A DNA stretch of 64,000 nucleotides. Source: Argopecten irradians. Lineage: Eukaryota > Mollusca > Bivalvia > Pectinida > Pectinidae. The stretch covers positions 46,118,284-46,182,283 of the forward strand of contig NC_091136.1 of NCBI RefSeq assembly GCF_041381155.1. Direction: 5' to 3'. Position 1 is the stretch's first letter, and each line of letters opens with the position of its first letter. Both the position numbers and the translations under genes were made by a program. Under the pieces are notes generated by a model. The model was given only the letters and a program-made list of their open reading frames with translations. It had not been told where the DNA came from and ran no database searches. Shown piece by piece: positions 25,001-38,605 of the stretch.

Positions 25001-27656
25001 AGTATACAGAATTATAAAAATGCAAAAACGTACAAAATCAATTTGAACGAATCACTTGAAATCCAATTGAATAAGATACCTTCTTGTCTTTCTCCGAAGT
25101 AAAGCCAGGTCGAATAAGACTAAAGGGGATTTCAAAAACAGAAGTTTCAGGAGATGCTAGATTTCACAATGGCCAAATTTTCTCTGTATTAATGCTACAT
25201 TTTTGCATTCCAAATCGTCACAGTAATATAGGAAATGATGTTATATTATATATGCAGCATTTGTATCTATTTACGGAAACCTTACCAGTAAGTAGAACGA
25301 TTTTGGGAAATCCCTCCAAGATTTGCCGAAGTTGGGTCTTGTGGTCATCTCATTAGCATTGCTATTGTGAGCTTCGGATCTGCGCATCTTTTGCAGTTCT
25401 TCTTTGCCTAAAAGTGAAATAAAGTTATGATGTATATAGCAAGTCCATGACAATTGCGCTTGTGTCATACCGTAAGTTGCAAATTATTTTGATACATGAA
25501 TTGATAAAGTAACATTTGACTTAACGTGTCATTTGACTATCATTAATAGATAAGAAATTCCATTATGTACAAACCTGGTAGTTCCTTGGGATAACCTAAT
25601 AAGGGGAAACCGATCAGGAGGAAGGAAATGAAGGATATCAGTATCCCAATCCACCAGGCTCCTACCCACTGAGGGTCGGCTGGGGTGAGGGCCACGCTGT
25701 GGAACAAGACGCAAGTATGTGTGTAGATTCACGCAATTTTTACTCGTTACTATCATTTTGACTCATCCATATCATTTTCAAAAGAAATGAAGTTTGAGAC
25801 GTTAGACGAATTAAAGCTTAAAAATTCTCTTCCAAAATATGTTTATTTTCACAGAGAACTAAACAAGAAACACTATAACTTAGAAGAGAGAAAAGCTCTG
25901 AATTATCGCGACAAGGTTTTTCTTGGGCACTACGGATATATTGATAACGATGATGTAAGGGTATATCTTACGTAGAAAGGTCTACTTTGTCAGCATCCAC
26001 AAAGTATGACAGAGTCTGGCCTCCAACTATATATCCTACAGCAACACCGACAGCAGCTGAGCTAAACGTACAACCTGGGATAAATGTCAGGAAGAAGCCA
26101 TGGCTTACTAACAACTAATCGTGTTGATATATGCTCCATTAAACACATTTAAAATTGTAAATCAACATACTGTGACTAAACTTGACGCAAAATTTTTATT
26201 GTTCATACATTGTATAATGTATAAAGATACGTTTACACAAATACACATAGAATAAGTTTTTTAACAGTCTTGTTAAAGTGCAAATTCAAAATTTCATAAT
26301 TTAAAATTTCGTATTTTTGCGTTTTTGTTCACACAACATTTTCTGAAGCCATGAAAGGAAATCGATGGAACTTGAATACAATGTGAATTAATGAACAGCA
26401 AAACAATATCCTTGGTCGAACTGAATTGATTACTTACCTATGTAGAAAGACGTTAATTTCGGTTTACAATTGTCGTCAATGTAAGTCAGCGCAATTGTAA
26501 ACATGGGGATAGCCCCAATTCCTAGAAACGCTTGACCAATCAAAAAGCAGGCGTAATAGCCATTATACCCAGAACTGTCAGAAGTTCCATCCACGCATGC
26601 ATCACTAGACGTATTTGTCTTTTCTGTCAGGCATAGATTTTGAGTTCCATTGTTTCCACCTACAACGATATATTATGTCAATAATATTTTGATACGTTAT
26701 TAAACGTATAATCATCATCTTTAATTAATTTTTATAGATTGCAAAACAACAAGAATGACAAGAAACCGGAGTTTCCGGAGAAAACACACATCATCGGTCA
26801 GGCGAATCCTGACAATTTCATGTCCGTTCCGGGGATCAAGTGCAACACTACCCTATCAACCCGTTATCTATTAATCCGACTCCTCATTGTAATTATAAGT
26901 ACAGGTGTAAGTGTTCACATGGTCCATGATTAAAAGCTACTTACCTGATACTGTGTACGTGTATTTGTCCCCGACAAACTGCGGTAAGGAGAATATGAGA
27001 CTCCCTATTGACATGAGAAACACCCCAGCTGCCATGATACGGGGCTTGTTTCTCTGACCTCCGTAGTAACTGATGAAGATGAGCACGACTAACGCCCCAA
27101 AGTCATTAGAACTGGCGATGATTGAGGACCGGGAACTCGACATCTCATACCGCTTCTCCAGGGACGGGATGATGACGTTGATGACGCCATTCACGACGAA
27201 TCCCTCGAAAAAGTTAAACACACACTGCCAAAAAACGTGCCACCTAATACTGTTGAACACCTGTAAAATCCTGTAAAAATGACTTAAATTCGTACATTTC
27301 ATGTACATTGTACATTTTTGTCATGCCTTTATAGGCTGAATTTTTTATATGAACGATAAAACCAACAAATATCAATGTCATTGGCATTTGCAATATCCGT
27401 ATGGTTGGATAACTTGCTTTGTGTCCTAAATTAGAATTCATAATATAGACTAATGGCAGATGACTGTAACATTGAGTTTGCCCATACCTTAGTTTATCCA
27501 ACTAATGTTTTATCAAACTATTCGCCCATACACAATCACATTTTACTGACTGGCGATTACTGCTTACCTAGGTCTACATGTCCAGCACCCGTATCTATCA
27601 ACCTTTGTGAATGATTTCATTGGTAATTCAGATTTGTAAGGCGTCTCCATTGCCAT
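22097..27656 (-). CDS. SLCO4A1-like: SLCO4A1-like organic anion transporter, copy A (downstream), 12 exons
   Basis: Solute carrier organic anion transporter (OATP), a 12-helix plasma-membrane carrier for amphipathic anions. Exons: 27656-27568, 27270-26945, 26659-26438, 26074-25972, 25696-25575, 25407-25286, 24974-24836, 24482-24284, 23938-23791, 23330-23143, 22681-22617, 22383-22097. GT-AG joins and phases agree throughout, giving 669 aa with no internal stop. Seen: RYGCWTCRPR then LQVFNSIRW at the first helix; the OATP signature WVGAWWIG at about 257-264; LGYPKELPG after it; the cysteine-rich Kazal-type loop 5 in exons 8-10; a polar C-terminal tail. Similarity to human SLCO4A1 in the loop after the signature (PNFGKSWRDFP) supports the subfamily. 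Two nearby ATGs (27656, 27650) could start it. It lies head-to-tail 2.4 kb from copy B and shares all its splice phases. Substrate cannot be told from sequence. Confidence 0.93.
24488..24583. repeat. 48-bp tandem duplication beside SLCO-A exon 8
   Basis: Two copies of caaccaatgaaaagagt followed by gggaaatatactagtctt, immediately upstream (in transcript order) of the exon 8 acceptor at 24483, so the pyrimidine tract region of that intron is itself doubled. Confidence 0.9.
26752..26850 (-). mobile_element. SINE fragment in SLCO-A intron 2
   Basis: Matches, with changes, the middle of the SINE at 21487-21652: ccggagtttccggagaaaac, then atcatcggtcaggcgaatcc, then tccgttccggggatc. Head lost. Confidence 0.7.
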
Positions 27657-28196
27657 TTGTCGTTGTAACGGCTCAAGCAGGGATTTCTTCATAACCAAAA
27701 CAAAAACATGTATTTGTTTTTCATTTTGAACAAGTATTAAAACTTTGTAAAATAATCATTTATTAATTATAGTCATGATACTTCAGAGATAGGAAGTAAA
27801 CTTGTCACAAAATAAATGACACAACACAACTTTTTAAACATAAAGCCAATACATATCAAAATACACTTTACAAAACATTTAAAACCTTTATCTGTCCGTC
27901 AATACATTGACGATAAGATTCAAGCATGACATCTGGAAACACATACCTCTGAATCCTTAGTCATTTCTGCATAGATGTGATATTTACATATGACTGTACC
28001 CCTATTGTGCCGGCTACGATAAGTAAATGATGGTTTACAAAGTTTAACATACTGCTGTTATCACCTGATTTGACCTTAAGTGGCGGAACCTGATAAGACA
28101 GACATTGTCTTATCTTAACTTATGATTACATCTACTTAGCGACTTCTTATGTACAACATCAGTGAAAATACGGAACAATAACATAAGTTCACACTA

Positions 28197-28368
28197 TACA
28201 GTAAAACACGTTAATTAAGAACACGCTTACAACAAATTCCTGGTTATAACGTTTCATCCCCCGTCAATGTCCCTTTAATATATCTATAATATGTGCATTA
28301 CGAACTATGCTTATAACGAAGCGATATTTTGGTCCCCAGAGGTTCTTTATTAACCATGTTTTACTGTA
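28197..28368. mobile_element. TA-edged MITE with ACAGTAAAAC ends
   Basis: TACAGTAAAACACGTTAATT at the left and the inverse TTAACCATGTTTTACTGTA at the right; 172 bp. TA at both edges fits a Tc1/mariner-type non-autonomous element. Between the two transporter genes. Confidence 0.75.
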
Positions 28369-30041
28369 CACATGCACAAGTCTCTTTTAGATTTACCGAC
28401 ACTTACAATTGTACTTAATAACATATTGCACTATGTCTTTTATGTCACTTATTTGTTTTATAATTATATAAGCACATCCTCTCCATTGCGAAAGATGTGC
28501 ATACTGGCTGCTAGACTGGCCACCAGTCTCTAGAATATTAAAACAAATCATTAAAATTTGGCTTGATTATTTTTGTCTCTACCTCATGCCTGATTCTAAG
28601 TTTTAAACTAGGGGTAGATAATCTAGTAAAGAACTTTGTTGAGAAAGTCTTATCAGCAACTTAAGGTCTGGTGGCCAGTCTAACTGGTTGCAGCAAATGT
28701 AGATCTACGCATATCTGTTGTACCACAGCACGTTACGCTTTTATAGCAATGCTTCATATTCACAATCGTGTACTTTTTCATTAACGATATGTTCACAGCA
28801 TATATTACATAAATAGATTCACATATGTATCTATATGCCCAATTTACTAGTAAATGATCGATGATGTGACGAGTAGTTAATATGCGCAAATAAATTTCAA
28901 CATTACTTAATGGTTTAGCATGTATCGATAGAGTCGATATAGACGAATAATGCGGTTGTATGTGAATCCATGAAGACTGCTGCAGTTTTATAAATAAAAA
29001 TATTATATGGATAAAAATTATCTTCCCTTATAAAGATTATCTCATCACTTTTATACTTTTGATTCGTTGCTATGGATTTCACAAAGTGGCCTTCTCTCAT
29101 ACTCGTTATTAACAAGTAGGATAATAATTGCGTTACCTTATCAGCATGTGCCTCCTCGTTCTGCCATTGGAACATGTATGACAATGATTTGTAATGTTGA
29201 TAACGCAAGTCACTGATAGAGCTTGTTCCATCAATACCTCAGTGAAATACGTAAGTATAACACAGCCATGACAATGAGCCTACTTTTTGAAAGGTTGTTT
29301 TTGTTTGCTTGTTTTTTGTTTTTCAGATATTCATATTAAGTATAAACTTCATTTATTGCTTTGATTAATTCTGACGTCATTTTACATCGAGATTCCACGA
29401 TTTTGTTTGAATTGATGATTTTGAATTTCTTAAAACGTCATTGTTCTTATCGAGCCATTATTTAAGAACACAGCTTTTTTGTATTTAATTTAAGGCATAG
29501 TGTGATTTAGGTATATGAGCAAAACAAAAACTTTCCTTGCCAATAAATACGGTTTTATTATGCAATATATATTGTCGCTAAAATTTGTATTTAAATATTC
29601 AATAATTCAATCTTTCCTCATTGTATATTTCCAAGTTTGCCGTTTTCAACAACTACTTTCCAGACTGTAAACACTTACACACTTTAACATGGCGATTCTA
29701 CATTCGTTGCCTGTCGTGTCACAAGATTTTCTTAAAGCATAAATAGGGAAGAGATACCGATCATTTCTGACATTATTTCCCGTAACTAACAAATATTTTA
29801 GGGTGAAATTCTTTTGTACACATCTAGCTATATCTTCATGACATACATATGAAAATTACATTAAACATATAATGTAACCATATATACTCATAAAACAAAC
29901 CAATAAGCAAAAAACAAATACAATTTACGTACTATCTTTATCCTCGGATTTATAATTGATTACATAAGGTAAAATACATTACAGCAAAATACACTAAAAG
30001 ATAATTCCCATACACAATTGCATGTAACGGGATTAACGGGG
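28369..30041. other. Intergenic spacer between the transporter genes
   Basis: Together with the DNA from 27657 this is the 5' side of SLCO-A and the 3' side of SLCO-B. No gene seen. It contains a 16-bp perfect inverted repeat, tagactggccaccag at 28512-28527 against ctggtggccagtcta at 28667-28682, which may bound a small unrecognised element. Confidence 0.5.
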
Positions 30042-33000
30042 TTACAGTTTGGTAGCATGTATTATTTTGTTTTGATCAACACAAGCAGTGATAGAAGGAA
30101 TATCCGTTGATTTCGACATATCATCAAACTTGTTAGTTGATGGGGACTTATACACTTTGTAAGCAATAAGAGTAAATATAACGCCCATAAACTTCAGCGT
30201 CGCCATCCAAGCCATGAGACGCAGACTCAGGTCGAACTTCTGATAAGTCCAACATGATCCGGTTTTTCCACATGTTTCCTGCCATACAGAACATGCGCTG
30301 TCAATCAATGCTCCCAATAATATTGGTCCAGGTGTGGTGCCTTATAAATCAGATAAACAAAATGATACACTACAAATACAATCAGGATATATGGTGGTAA
30401 TGAAACTATTTATCAATAATAATAGTATATATTATTTCTTGTGTTAGATATTATCTGATTCCATATACATGCATCTGTAATCAAGTGGATATGATATATC
30501 TTTGACTACGGGAACCTGAACTATTATCTTCAAACCATTTATGTAACCATCAATAATCAATGAAATGTTTTTCAAGAAATACAATAAAACTAATAGTTTA
30601 AGCTTGCTTTATACTTACTTATGTACGTACCAAACAAACACAAACAATAATTAATGTCTTACTTCTAAAACATAAGACAGGTTATGAATATACAGCAACA
30701 TCGTACGTACCTAAAAGTCTAGTCACAACCAATTGTACACCCAGGGCGAGGGACCTCTGTTGGAAGCCAACACATCTGTTGATGGATAAAATTTGTTCAT
30801 CAAATAAATTCATGCTGATCTAAATGCTTGGGGTGTAAAACCAAACGTTATTATAAAAGAGAATATGATCTGTAAACTTTGTAGCATATTACAAATGCAG
30901 TGTGTTCAACGACTACATGTTCCTATTAGGTGTTTTAGTTCTACCCTGGTAAATGAGAAATACATAACAGAATAACCTATGTAAGGTACGCCTGTTTTAG
31001 GATATTATCGTCAATTGATTACTTGGTAATTCTGCAACTTCTAAAAATATATCCCTTTCCAATTTAAATTGAAATTAATTACTTCCATAGATTTAAAACT
31101 AATTTACCTGAACGTGGACGTCGTGATGGCAGGTACAGTCATGAATGTGAATAACATGATAAACAGTAGTAGAATAAAGAAAATGTAGAACCAGGGACAC
31201 TGATCCACACACAAGCCTCCAATAGCATCACTCTGTATATCCACCGTGGAAATAGCATCAATTCCCCCTGATATACAGCTACAGTTGGAATACTCCTTCA
31301 AGTATAACAAGGAAGACAAATGTTGCTTCACAGTTTTTAAATCATTGTAATATAATGATAGCTTGTAATATGGTTAGTTGCAATGCGTAAAATCACTTTT
31401 CGTTCCGTCTTTCGTTCTGGTACAATACCGCTTATGCATGTATGAGTGTTGATATAATCAACTAATATAGCAAAACGATTACAGTGCTGACCATAAAATA
31501 TACACATACCAATATAGTTTAGATACAAAAATATAATCTACACAGGTTTGGATTGACCAAAAATTAATTTTTGCACTGTCTCCATACTTATCAAAGTTAA
31601 AACTTTGAATGTTAAAACATTCCAAATTGACACAAGCTAACTGTCATTACTTGTTGATTGAGATTTCGTTAGCTCTCTGTTGATGCTAACATACCTTGAC
31701 ATCACCTATGACACTGATAGCCGTGCACCCGGCATGGCAGGGTGTAAAGTAGACGGTAAAGTTACCGTCACAAACAGGTTCGTACCCGGATGTAGAACAA
31801 TGGCAGCCTTTGTTACAATCAGCTGGTAATCCATTTGCAGAACTGAAGGAAAATTTAAAAAAAAAATACATATATCAATTAAAAAATATTGCGATTAATA
31901 TCACGTAAGATTGATTAAGTTTATAGGTTGTAATTGTCACAATTTATGAATCTTTACTTTTAAAAGAATAATTACTTCCCTGTCTCTATAAAATGCCTAG
32001 CCTGTTGTCTATCCCAATTATTAATGTATATCTACCTTTAAGTGTATAACTAAATGTATTAACAAAATAAATTTTAAATGTTTAAAAACAAACACAGGAA
32101 TGGATACACTCATACTGACGATGCATAATGTACATGTACTGCAAAAACTTATTCTTCCATATTCCCTTGACATCCAATATCAGTTTGGATGATTTGATCT
32201 CACCTCTGATATTTATAGTTTCCTGTAATTCCAGCTAATGGTCGGCTAGGACAGTTGGCAAGGAACGACGGGGCAAAAAGCATGCATATAAACATGCAGG
32301 TCCCAACGAACCGGATTATCCCTTTGAATTCCCATCGAAACTTTTTGACCAGATAGCCACCTAGAAACATCCCACCGCCAGATCCAGGAATAGTAATTAA
32401 ACCTGTAAAGGCATTATGATCCACACTAATAATTTGAAGTTAAAAACAAAAAGTATACATATAAGAATATGCTCACCAAATGTGTGTAAGCTCCAAAAAG
32501 GTACAGTTCTAAAGCATTACTGCACATTGTACGATACATTCAGGTAGTCATTGGATAAGTTCTTTTAATCAAGTAAACGATCTTCTTACACAAAACACAA
32601 TCACAGATCCATTATTAGTGTATGAAGGTATCCAAGAAAAAAAGATAGTGATGGAAATCTTACCCATTATCAACCCTGCGCTAGTAAGATCCACATGGTA
32701 CATTTCCTGTATCAACTTAGATCCGAATGTGGCTAGTCCGCCTACGAAGAGGGCTTCTGTAGTGGAGGACAGGCAGACAAAGAGAAACGCTGGGTTCTTT
32801 ACCTGGAAGTGTGGTTACTTATATTAGCACATTTGAACAATATATACCAATATAATTAACGAAAAGTCTGTTTGCATCACAAAGCTGTTACGTCCGATTT
32901 CATCTTGTGATGAAAGGCAATCCAAATGAAAACTTAAAACCACATCAAATACAAATGAATGGAAGTGTTTGTATCATAGGAACAGCTGGACGAATAGAAG

Positions 33001-36000
33001 CAAGCAAATGTTATTACTGCAATTTGGTTATATATTCGGGTATTCATATTCACTTGAGTGCCCGTTAAGGGCCCAATACCTTTGCAAAACAAAGTTTTTT
33101 TCTTAAAAAATTAATAATATATGAAAATGTATATTAATGGCCTACACCAACCAAGTGGAAGTTTCCCTGTGTAAACTATGTTAACAGTGAAGAACCGACG
33201 CGCGGTAATAAGGACGACGGCGGGAAACATAAAACGACCCCTTTATGAAAATTACCATTTAATTAATTTATATTAAATTGTTAAAAAGGTAATGATAAGT
33301 GTAGTATTAACGATAAATTAATAATTTTTGTGGCTCTATAAAATTATCAATTTCGTTTTACACTTCCATTTCAAAAACTAAAAGCCGTTTTGGAAAGGTA
33401 GTGGCCCTTTAAATCGCAAAAGACGAGGAGGATTGTAAATATCTTTATAATATGAATTACAAATATGCTTTATGGTCTTGCTGTAGAATGCCTACTATAT
33501 GTTTTACCGTGAAATTTAGATTTGAAGTATTAAATGGGAATGTTTTGTTTTTTTGTTTTTTGTTTTTCATTTTACCAATAGAAAGAAAGACCTCGGGAAG
33601 TCTCTCCAGGATTTGCCAAAGTTTGGTCTAGTAGTCAGCTCATCATCCCCGGCGTTGTGCGTCTCCACTTTGCGTAACTTCTGTAGTTCAGTATGACCTG
33701 CAATATTTTACCAAAGACAGATTAAACTTTGAAAATACTTGCCATTACAAAAGTACGAAATGCTGGAATATAGAAACAAAAGCACATACCAATATGAATG
33801 GCAAATCATTTCATGCCCAAGGGCGTATCAAGAAATTAATCACAATACTGACACTTTAACAACAAATAAAAGTATATACGTCATTAGAATGCATAGGAAA
33901 TGTTAGGAAAAAGACATAGATACATATGTATTTTTAAATCACGCGATAAAAGATACACAACTTAATATTACAAAGGCAAATGCTCTATAGACTCGAAATT
34001 TTCTTTGTTTTGTTCCTTTATATCCAAGAATCTATATCCAATCAGGATATACAAAACATAAGTTACACTGTACCTCAATACCAGAAGTGTTCTTTTGTAT
34101 GCAATGATATCGAAAAATACTTAGTAAGTAACATCAGCCATGAGAAACCAACAGGGCCAGACTAAACTTAACGCAATATTTTTAAGAAAGGTAGGGAACA
34201 ATGACATTACTACTCCTCTCGCTGATAATAATACACTATACATACAACATGCAATGGTTGATCCACCTACATCCACACCGCAACCTTATAAACTCCATCC
34301 CTCCACAATCAATTTCATCTTGCGTAAATGAATGAAACACGCCAACATAGGCCTAACAATGAAATCGCTATGGCAGCAAGACATTATGAAACGGTGCAAA
34401 TAACGTTAAGCTGAGTTAGAGACAATTATTACGAACAAAAAGACTGTGAACATGACTTATCTTTTGATATCAAATTAAGCAATACTATGAAGGTATGCGC
34501 TAAAACCTAATCATATACCACACATCTAAGAAATAGAAACACCAAGCAAAATGCTTTAAGACGCAACTCGGCTTTCTTTCCATACAGAACCACATATTTA
34601 ATCCCCTTATGGGTACCTTAGATAAATTGATATCGGATGTCATGCCCCACGTTTTATTACCTCCTAGCAAACATTTTAAGCATGATTGCATTTTAAGTAA
34701 GGTTCTACAAATAGGCTGATGAAAATCACTTCCAATATCTCGGCGCAATCTTCGCAAGTTTCCTACAATTATGCAAGCTTATACAAAATCTAATCCCCTA
34801 CATCTTGTTACAAAAAATATAAATGTTGATATATTTTCAAAAAGCATATATGGTGATCATTAAGTAAATGTAAATATACAAACACAAAATATATGTTACT
34901 TTATCAAAAGGATCGACGAATAGATAAAATAAATTATACTGGTATTTTGATATTCTGACCTGGAAGTTGTTTTGGGTAGCCAAGAATTGGGATGCCTATA
35001 ACCAGGAAAGAGAAGAAGGCTATCACTATCCCGATCCACCAGGCCCCCACCCACTGAGGATCGGCTGGGGTGAGGGGCACGCTGTGGATTAAAAAGTATT
35101 TGTAATATACGGATAACTGTAACGTGTGGTATCTTCATTATAAACTTATTGTTTTAGTTTCGGTATTTTCGGTCTTTCAAAATTTTACTAAGAACAAAGA
35201 ATTAAAGAGACTCTGCTTTAAAAGAAATTAAGAAAATAATTATCTTTTCTGTCTTCAATGGAAAGTTTAACTGTTTGTCCAGATCTACTTACCAAACGAC
35301 ACATACATACTTAATATACTTTCTATTTGTGCGTGGACACTACATAAACAAACATCTTTATTGTGACAAGAAATGTTCCATAAGCTATAACATATCTGTA
35401 AAGTTATTTCGCATTGTGTTCGATAGGAGTTTTACTTACGACATAGGATCCACTTTGTTTACATCAACAAAGTAGGACAACGTTTGTCCTCCAACTATGT
35501 ATCCAATAGCGACGCCAACAGCAGCTGAACACATTGAGCATCCTACAGAGATATAAAAACCATTACTTAATTACCACCATGATGAAAAGAAGAACTAATT
35601 TACCAACCATGAAGAAACAACAAGTAAACCTAATAAGTTTCCTCTTGGCCTCTTGTAGAAAGAACAAGAACAAAGTAGAACCTCGAACCATGTGTTCTGG
35701 AAGAGCAAGCGTTATATGCATTAATTACCACCAGCATACCTAGAATAATTATCTATATTTACAATATATATAACTACATTTCTATGGATCATAGAACTGG
35801 TATTAATCAAAACAAATATTTGCAGATGAAAGGGATAAATAGAGTTAATACCTATATAGAATGACGTCATTTTGGGTTTGCAGTTGTCATCCACATAGGT
35901 TAATCCAATGGTAAACATGGGAACTGAGCCGATTCCCAGAAACGCTTGTCCAATTAGAAAACATGCGTAGTACCCGTCGTATATAGCGTTGTCTTGTGTT

Positions 36001-37277
36001 TCGCCTTCGCATTCATTGGTAACATTGACGCACAGATTTTGTGTTCCGTTCAAACCACCTGCAAGGTAGGAAACAAGTTTGGGTTCTTTGTTATGGTTTT
36101 GCAGTGATAACTCAAGAGGTTAGTTTGGTTGTATATTGTGTGGTTTTGACGATGTATCCATGGGATCAACACTGTGCACATGATTGTCAAAATAAACTAT
36201 TAAAACTAAACTTAACCTTACCAGAAGTCGTGTATGTATATCTGTCCCCGACAAACTGCGGTAAGGAGAATATGAGACTCCCTATTGACATGAGAAACAT
36301 CCCAGCTGCCATAATACGGGGCTTGTTTCTCTGGCCTCCGTAGTAACTGATGAAGATGAGCACTACTAACGCCCCAAAGTCATTAGAACTGGCGATGATT
36401 GAGGACCGTGAACTCGACATCTCATACCGCTTCTCCAGGGACGGGATGATGACGTTGATGACGCCATTCACGATGAATCCCTCGAAAAAGTTGAACACAC
36501 ACTGCCAAAACACGTACCATCGGATGCTGTTGAAAACTTGCAGGAACCTGGTGAGGGATGAACATTCAATTTTCAAACATCGTAGCCTTACTTTTTTTTT
36601 TATTCAAATGTATCTTTTTCTTTAATTTAGGTAACAAGCGCCTGCCAAACAGTTGATTTAAAATCCTGTGTGATATAAACGGCACATATAGTACGTAATA
36701 ATACCCTGCTGTCTCGTGTCCATTGCATTTTCTAAAAGGCGACTAAATTTGAAATCCTATCTTTTCTCTTCTCCCTAACTGACCTTATTCTTTCTAACGT
36801 CTCCACTGACACGGCCTAACTTGTTTGTCTTGAGTTGAGCGTTCGACCCTGTGATGAAGGCTATGGGTTCTCTCGCATGGCCGAGACACACAATGTAGTC
36901 TATAAATCAAAATGTGGTAGTTTCTGTTCCTTCTTAGCGCTCAACATAAAGTGGTTTCTGTCCGTCCGTTGTCAGTACATGTGTGTATAATTTTAAAGTG
37001 ATCGGATGTTTGTGCTGTTTGGTGTCTTCGGTATATGATATATAGCACTATACGAAGACAAAAGTCCCACTGTTTCATAGAATACAACACAAATATGCCG
37101 CAAATGTGTGCTAGAACATACATAAACAAACATATATGTATAAACAACGCTTTGCACATCGTAACTTTATTAACCATATGCTTGGTTTGGTCACACTTAC
37201 CCCGGTCTGAACGTCCGACAGCCATACCGCTCCTCTACAGATACTACAGTGTCTCCTGCCTTGGAATTATTGGCCAT
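30042..37277 (-). CDS. SLCO4A1-like: SLCO4A1-like organic anion transporter, copy B (upstream), 12 exons
   Basis: Tandem paralogue of the neighbouring OATP gene. Exons: 37277-37201, 36547-36222, 36058-35852, 35542-35440, 35081-34960, 33697-33576, 32802-32664, 32402-32204, 31842-31695, 31295-31108, 30775-30711, 30340-30042. Phases agree and the product is 664 aa, complete. Seen: start MANNSKAGD, then ERYGCRTFRPGFLQVF; signature WVGAWWIG at 248-255; PNFGKSWRDFP; loop 5 with eleven cysteines spread over exons 8-10 (CHCSTSGYEPVCDGN, CHAGC, CSC); last helices GTTPGPILLG and FMGVIFTLIAYKVY. Introns are longer than in copy A and intron 6 holds a MITE. A possible 5' non-coding exon ends at 38503 (donor gtgagt on the minus strand) and could join an acceptor near 37289; this is inference. 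Exons other than exon 2 are clearly diverged from copy A, so both copies have been kept as working genes. Confidence 0.93.
33065..33412. mobile_element. TTAA-edged MITE, family B, copy 2
   Basis: 348 bp, ends TTAAGGGCCCAATACC and GGAAAGGTAGTGGCCCTTTAA, with the shared interior gacgacggcgggaaacat. Inserted in SLCO-B intron 6 and absent from the same intron of copy A. Confidence 0.88.
36770..36960 (-). mobile_element. Degraded SINE-like sequence in SLCO-B intron 1
   Basis: The minus strand has a B-box-like gggtcgaacgc and the word gagcgctaagaagg, common in tRNA-derived repeats. No clean ends; could be chance. Confidence 0.3.
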
Positions 37278-37564
37278 TTTACAAACGACTGTATATTTAT
37301 GAAATATAGTGTCCACTGGTCTGCACTCCGCAGTTATATTAAGTCCATGAATATGTCATATCCAAGCATTTGATATATCCACGGGTAATGCTGAATGGTG
37401 TGATAAACAAAAAAATGATTTAAGGTAAGAACAATGTTGCTGTCGTGATTTCTGAGATACAATTATGGTATTGCAACCCACAACATTGATGGCCAACTTT
37501 GTACAAAAAGCTGGTTAGATATAATTATATAATAGATACCTTTTTAGGATGATCACGTTTAACA

Positions 37565-37675
37565 GTTTGTAAGGCGCGACTTTTCTCTGGATGATTACTT
37601 GTAGTCCGTTGTTGTAAGACGCGACCTTTCTCTGTAGGATTATATAATTACTTGTAGACCGTTGTCTGAAGTCAG
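37565..37675. repeat. Two-copy tandem duplication of about 50 bp
   Basis: tttgtaaggcgcgacttttc...ttacttgtagtccgttg is followed by ttgtaagacgcgacctttct...ttacttgtagaccgttg. Lies upstream of SLCO-B exon 1. Confidence 0.85.
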
Positions 37676-38605
37676 TAGTTTACTTATTGTGAATGTAGTA
37701 CATTTTATATATACATACCGAGTATAGACAAGTCTGGTGCCTGGCGAAAACATGGCCCAAGGCGAGATAGTTTGTTTGTATTTACTCATTATACGGTCAA
37801 ATATCTATCACCATGAAATCTTTATAAAATGTTAGACGAAATGACCTTCGTCCACTGTAAATGACCTATTCAAACACAAAGATCATTTTACAGCGAGGCA
37901 ACGTTGTTTGTTTATGTTAAATATGTTTATTTCAACTGGACATCTGTATACATTACACCATTATATAAAGTGCATATATTTTAACTTATCAAATACTTTC
38001 TGTTCATCGAACAACTTTTCATTTTCGATAAATTATTGTTTCCATTCACACTTTGAATATTTACATATAAAAAATAACAATTTAGTACACAAATATGTGA
38101 ATGTAGCAATAAGCCCTACCATTGCCGCATTCTCGATACAGATCTATACATTGTAACTCATTTTGGTATGTCCTCGTTTATTATCAAACTGTGGCGTTTG
38201 ATTGCGGTTTTTATTATTGAAATAAATTATGCTTGTCGATATATAACAACTTTAATTTCTATTTATGTGTTTAGATCAATTATGATGTGGTTGTAAATAT
38301 CAATGAATAGTTCAATTTAGTTTACCATAACCACACTTCAACCTTTTATAACGGTCTGAAAACACTTAACATCATCGACACACATAATATTTGACATGTC
38401 ATACAGTAACAAGTTTAATAGTTAGCTACGGTGGTGACATACAAATTCGAATAAGAACAACTTCGATTATCTATTGACAACATTATTAAAATTACTCACC
38501 GGTGCCGTGTCTGAATTAGCAGTGTTGAGAGGACTTAGTTGCGTTTGCGTTTACAAGCCTATAACATACATACATGTAACATGCATGTGCTGTATAGAAA
38601 ATGTA

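Noticed and set aside
37493-37515. Resemblance of ggccaactttgtacaaaaag to a phage lambda-derived recombination (att) core used in cloning
   Set aside because: About 20 bases in AT-rich intergenic DNA with natural-looking flanks on both sides; no vector sequence. Treated as chance.
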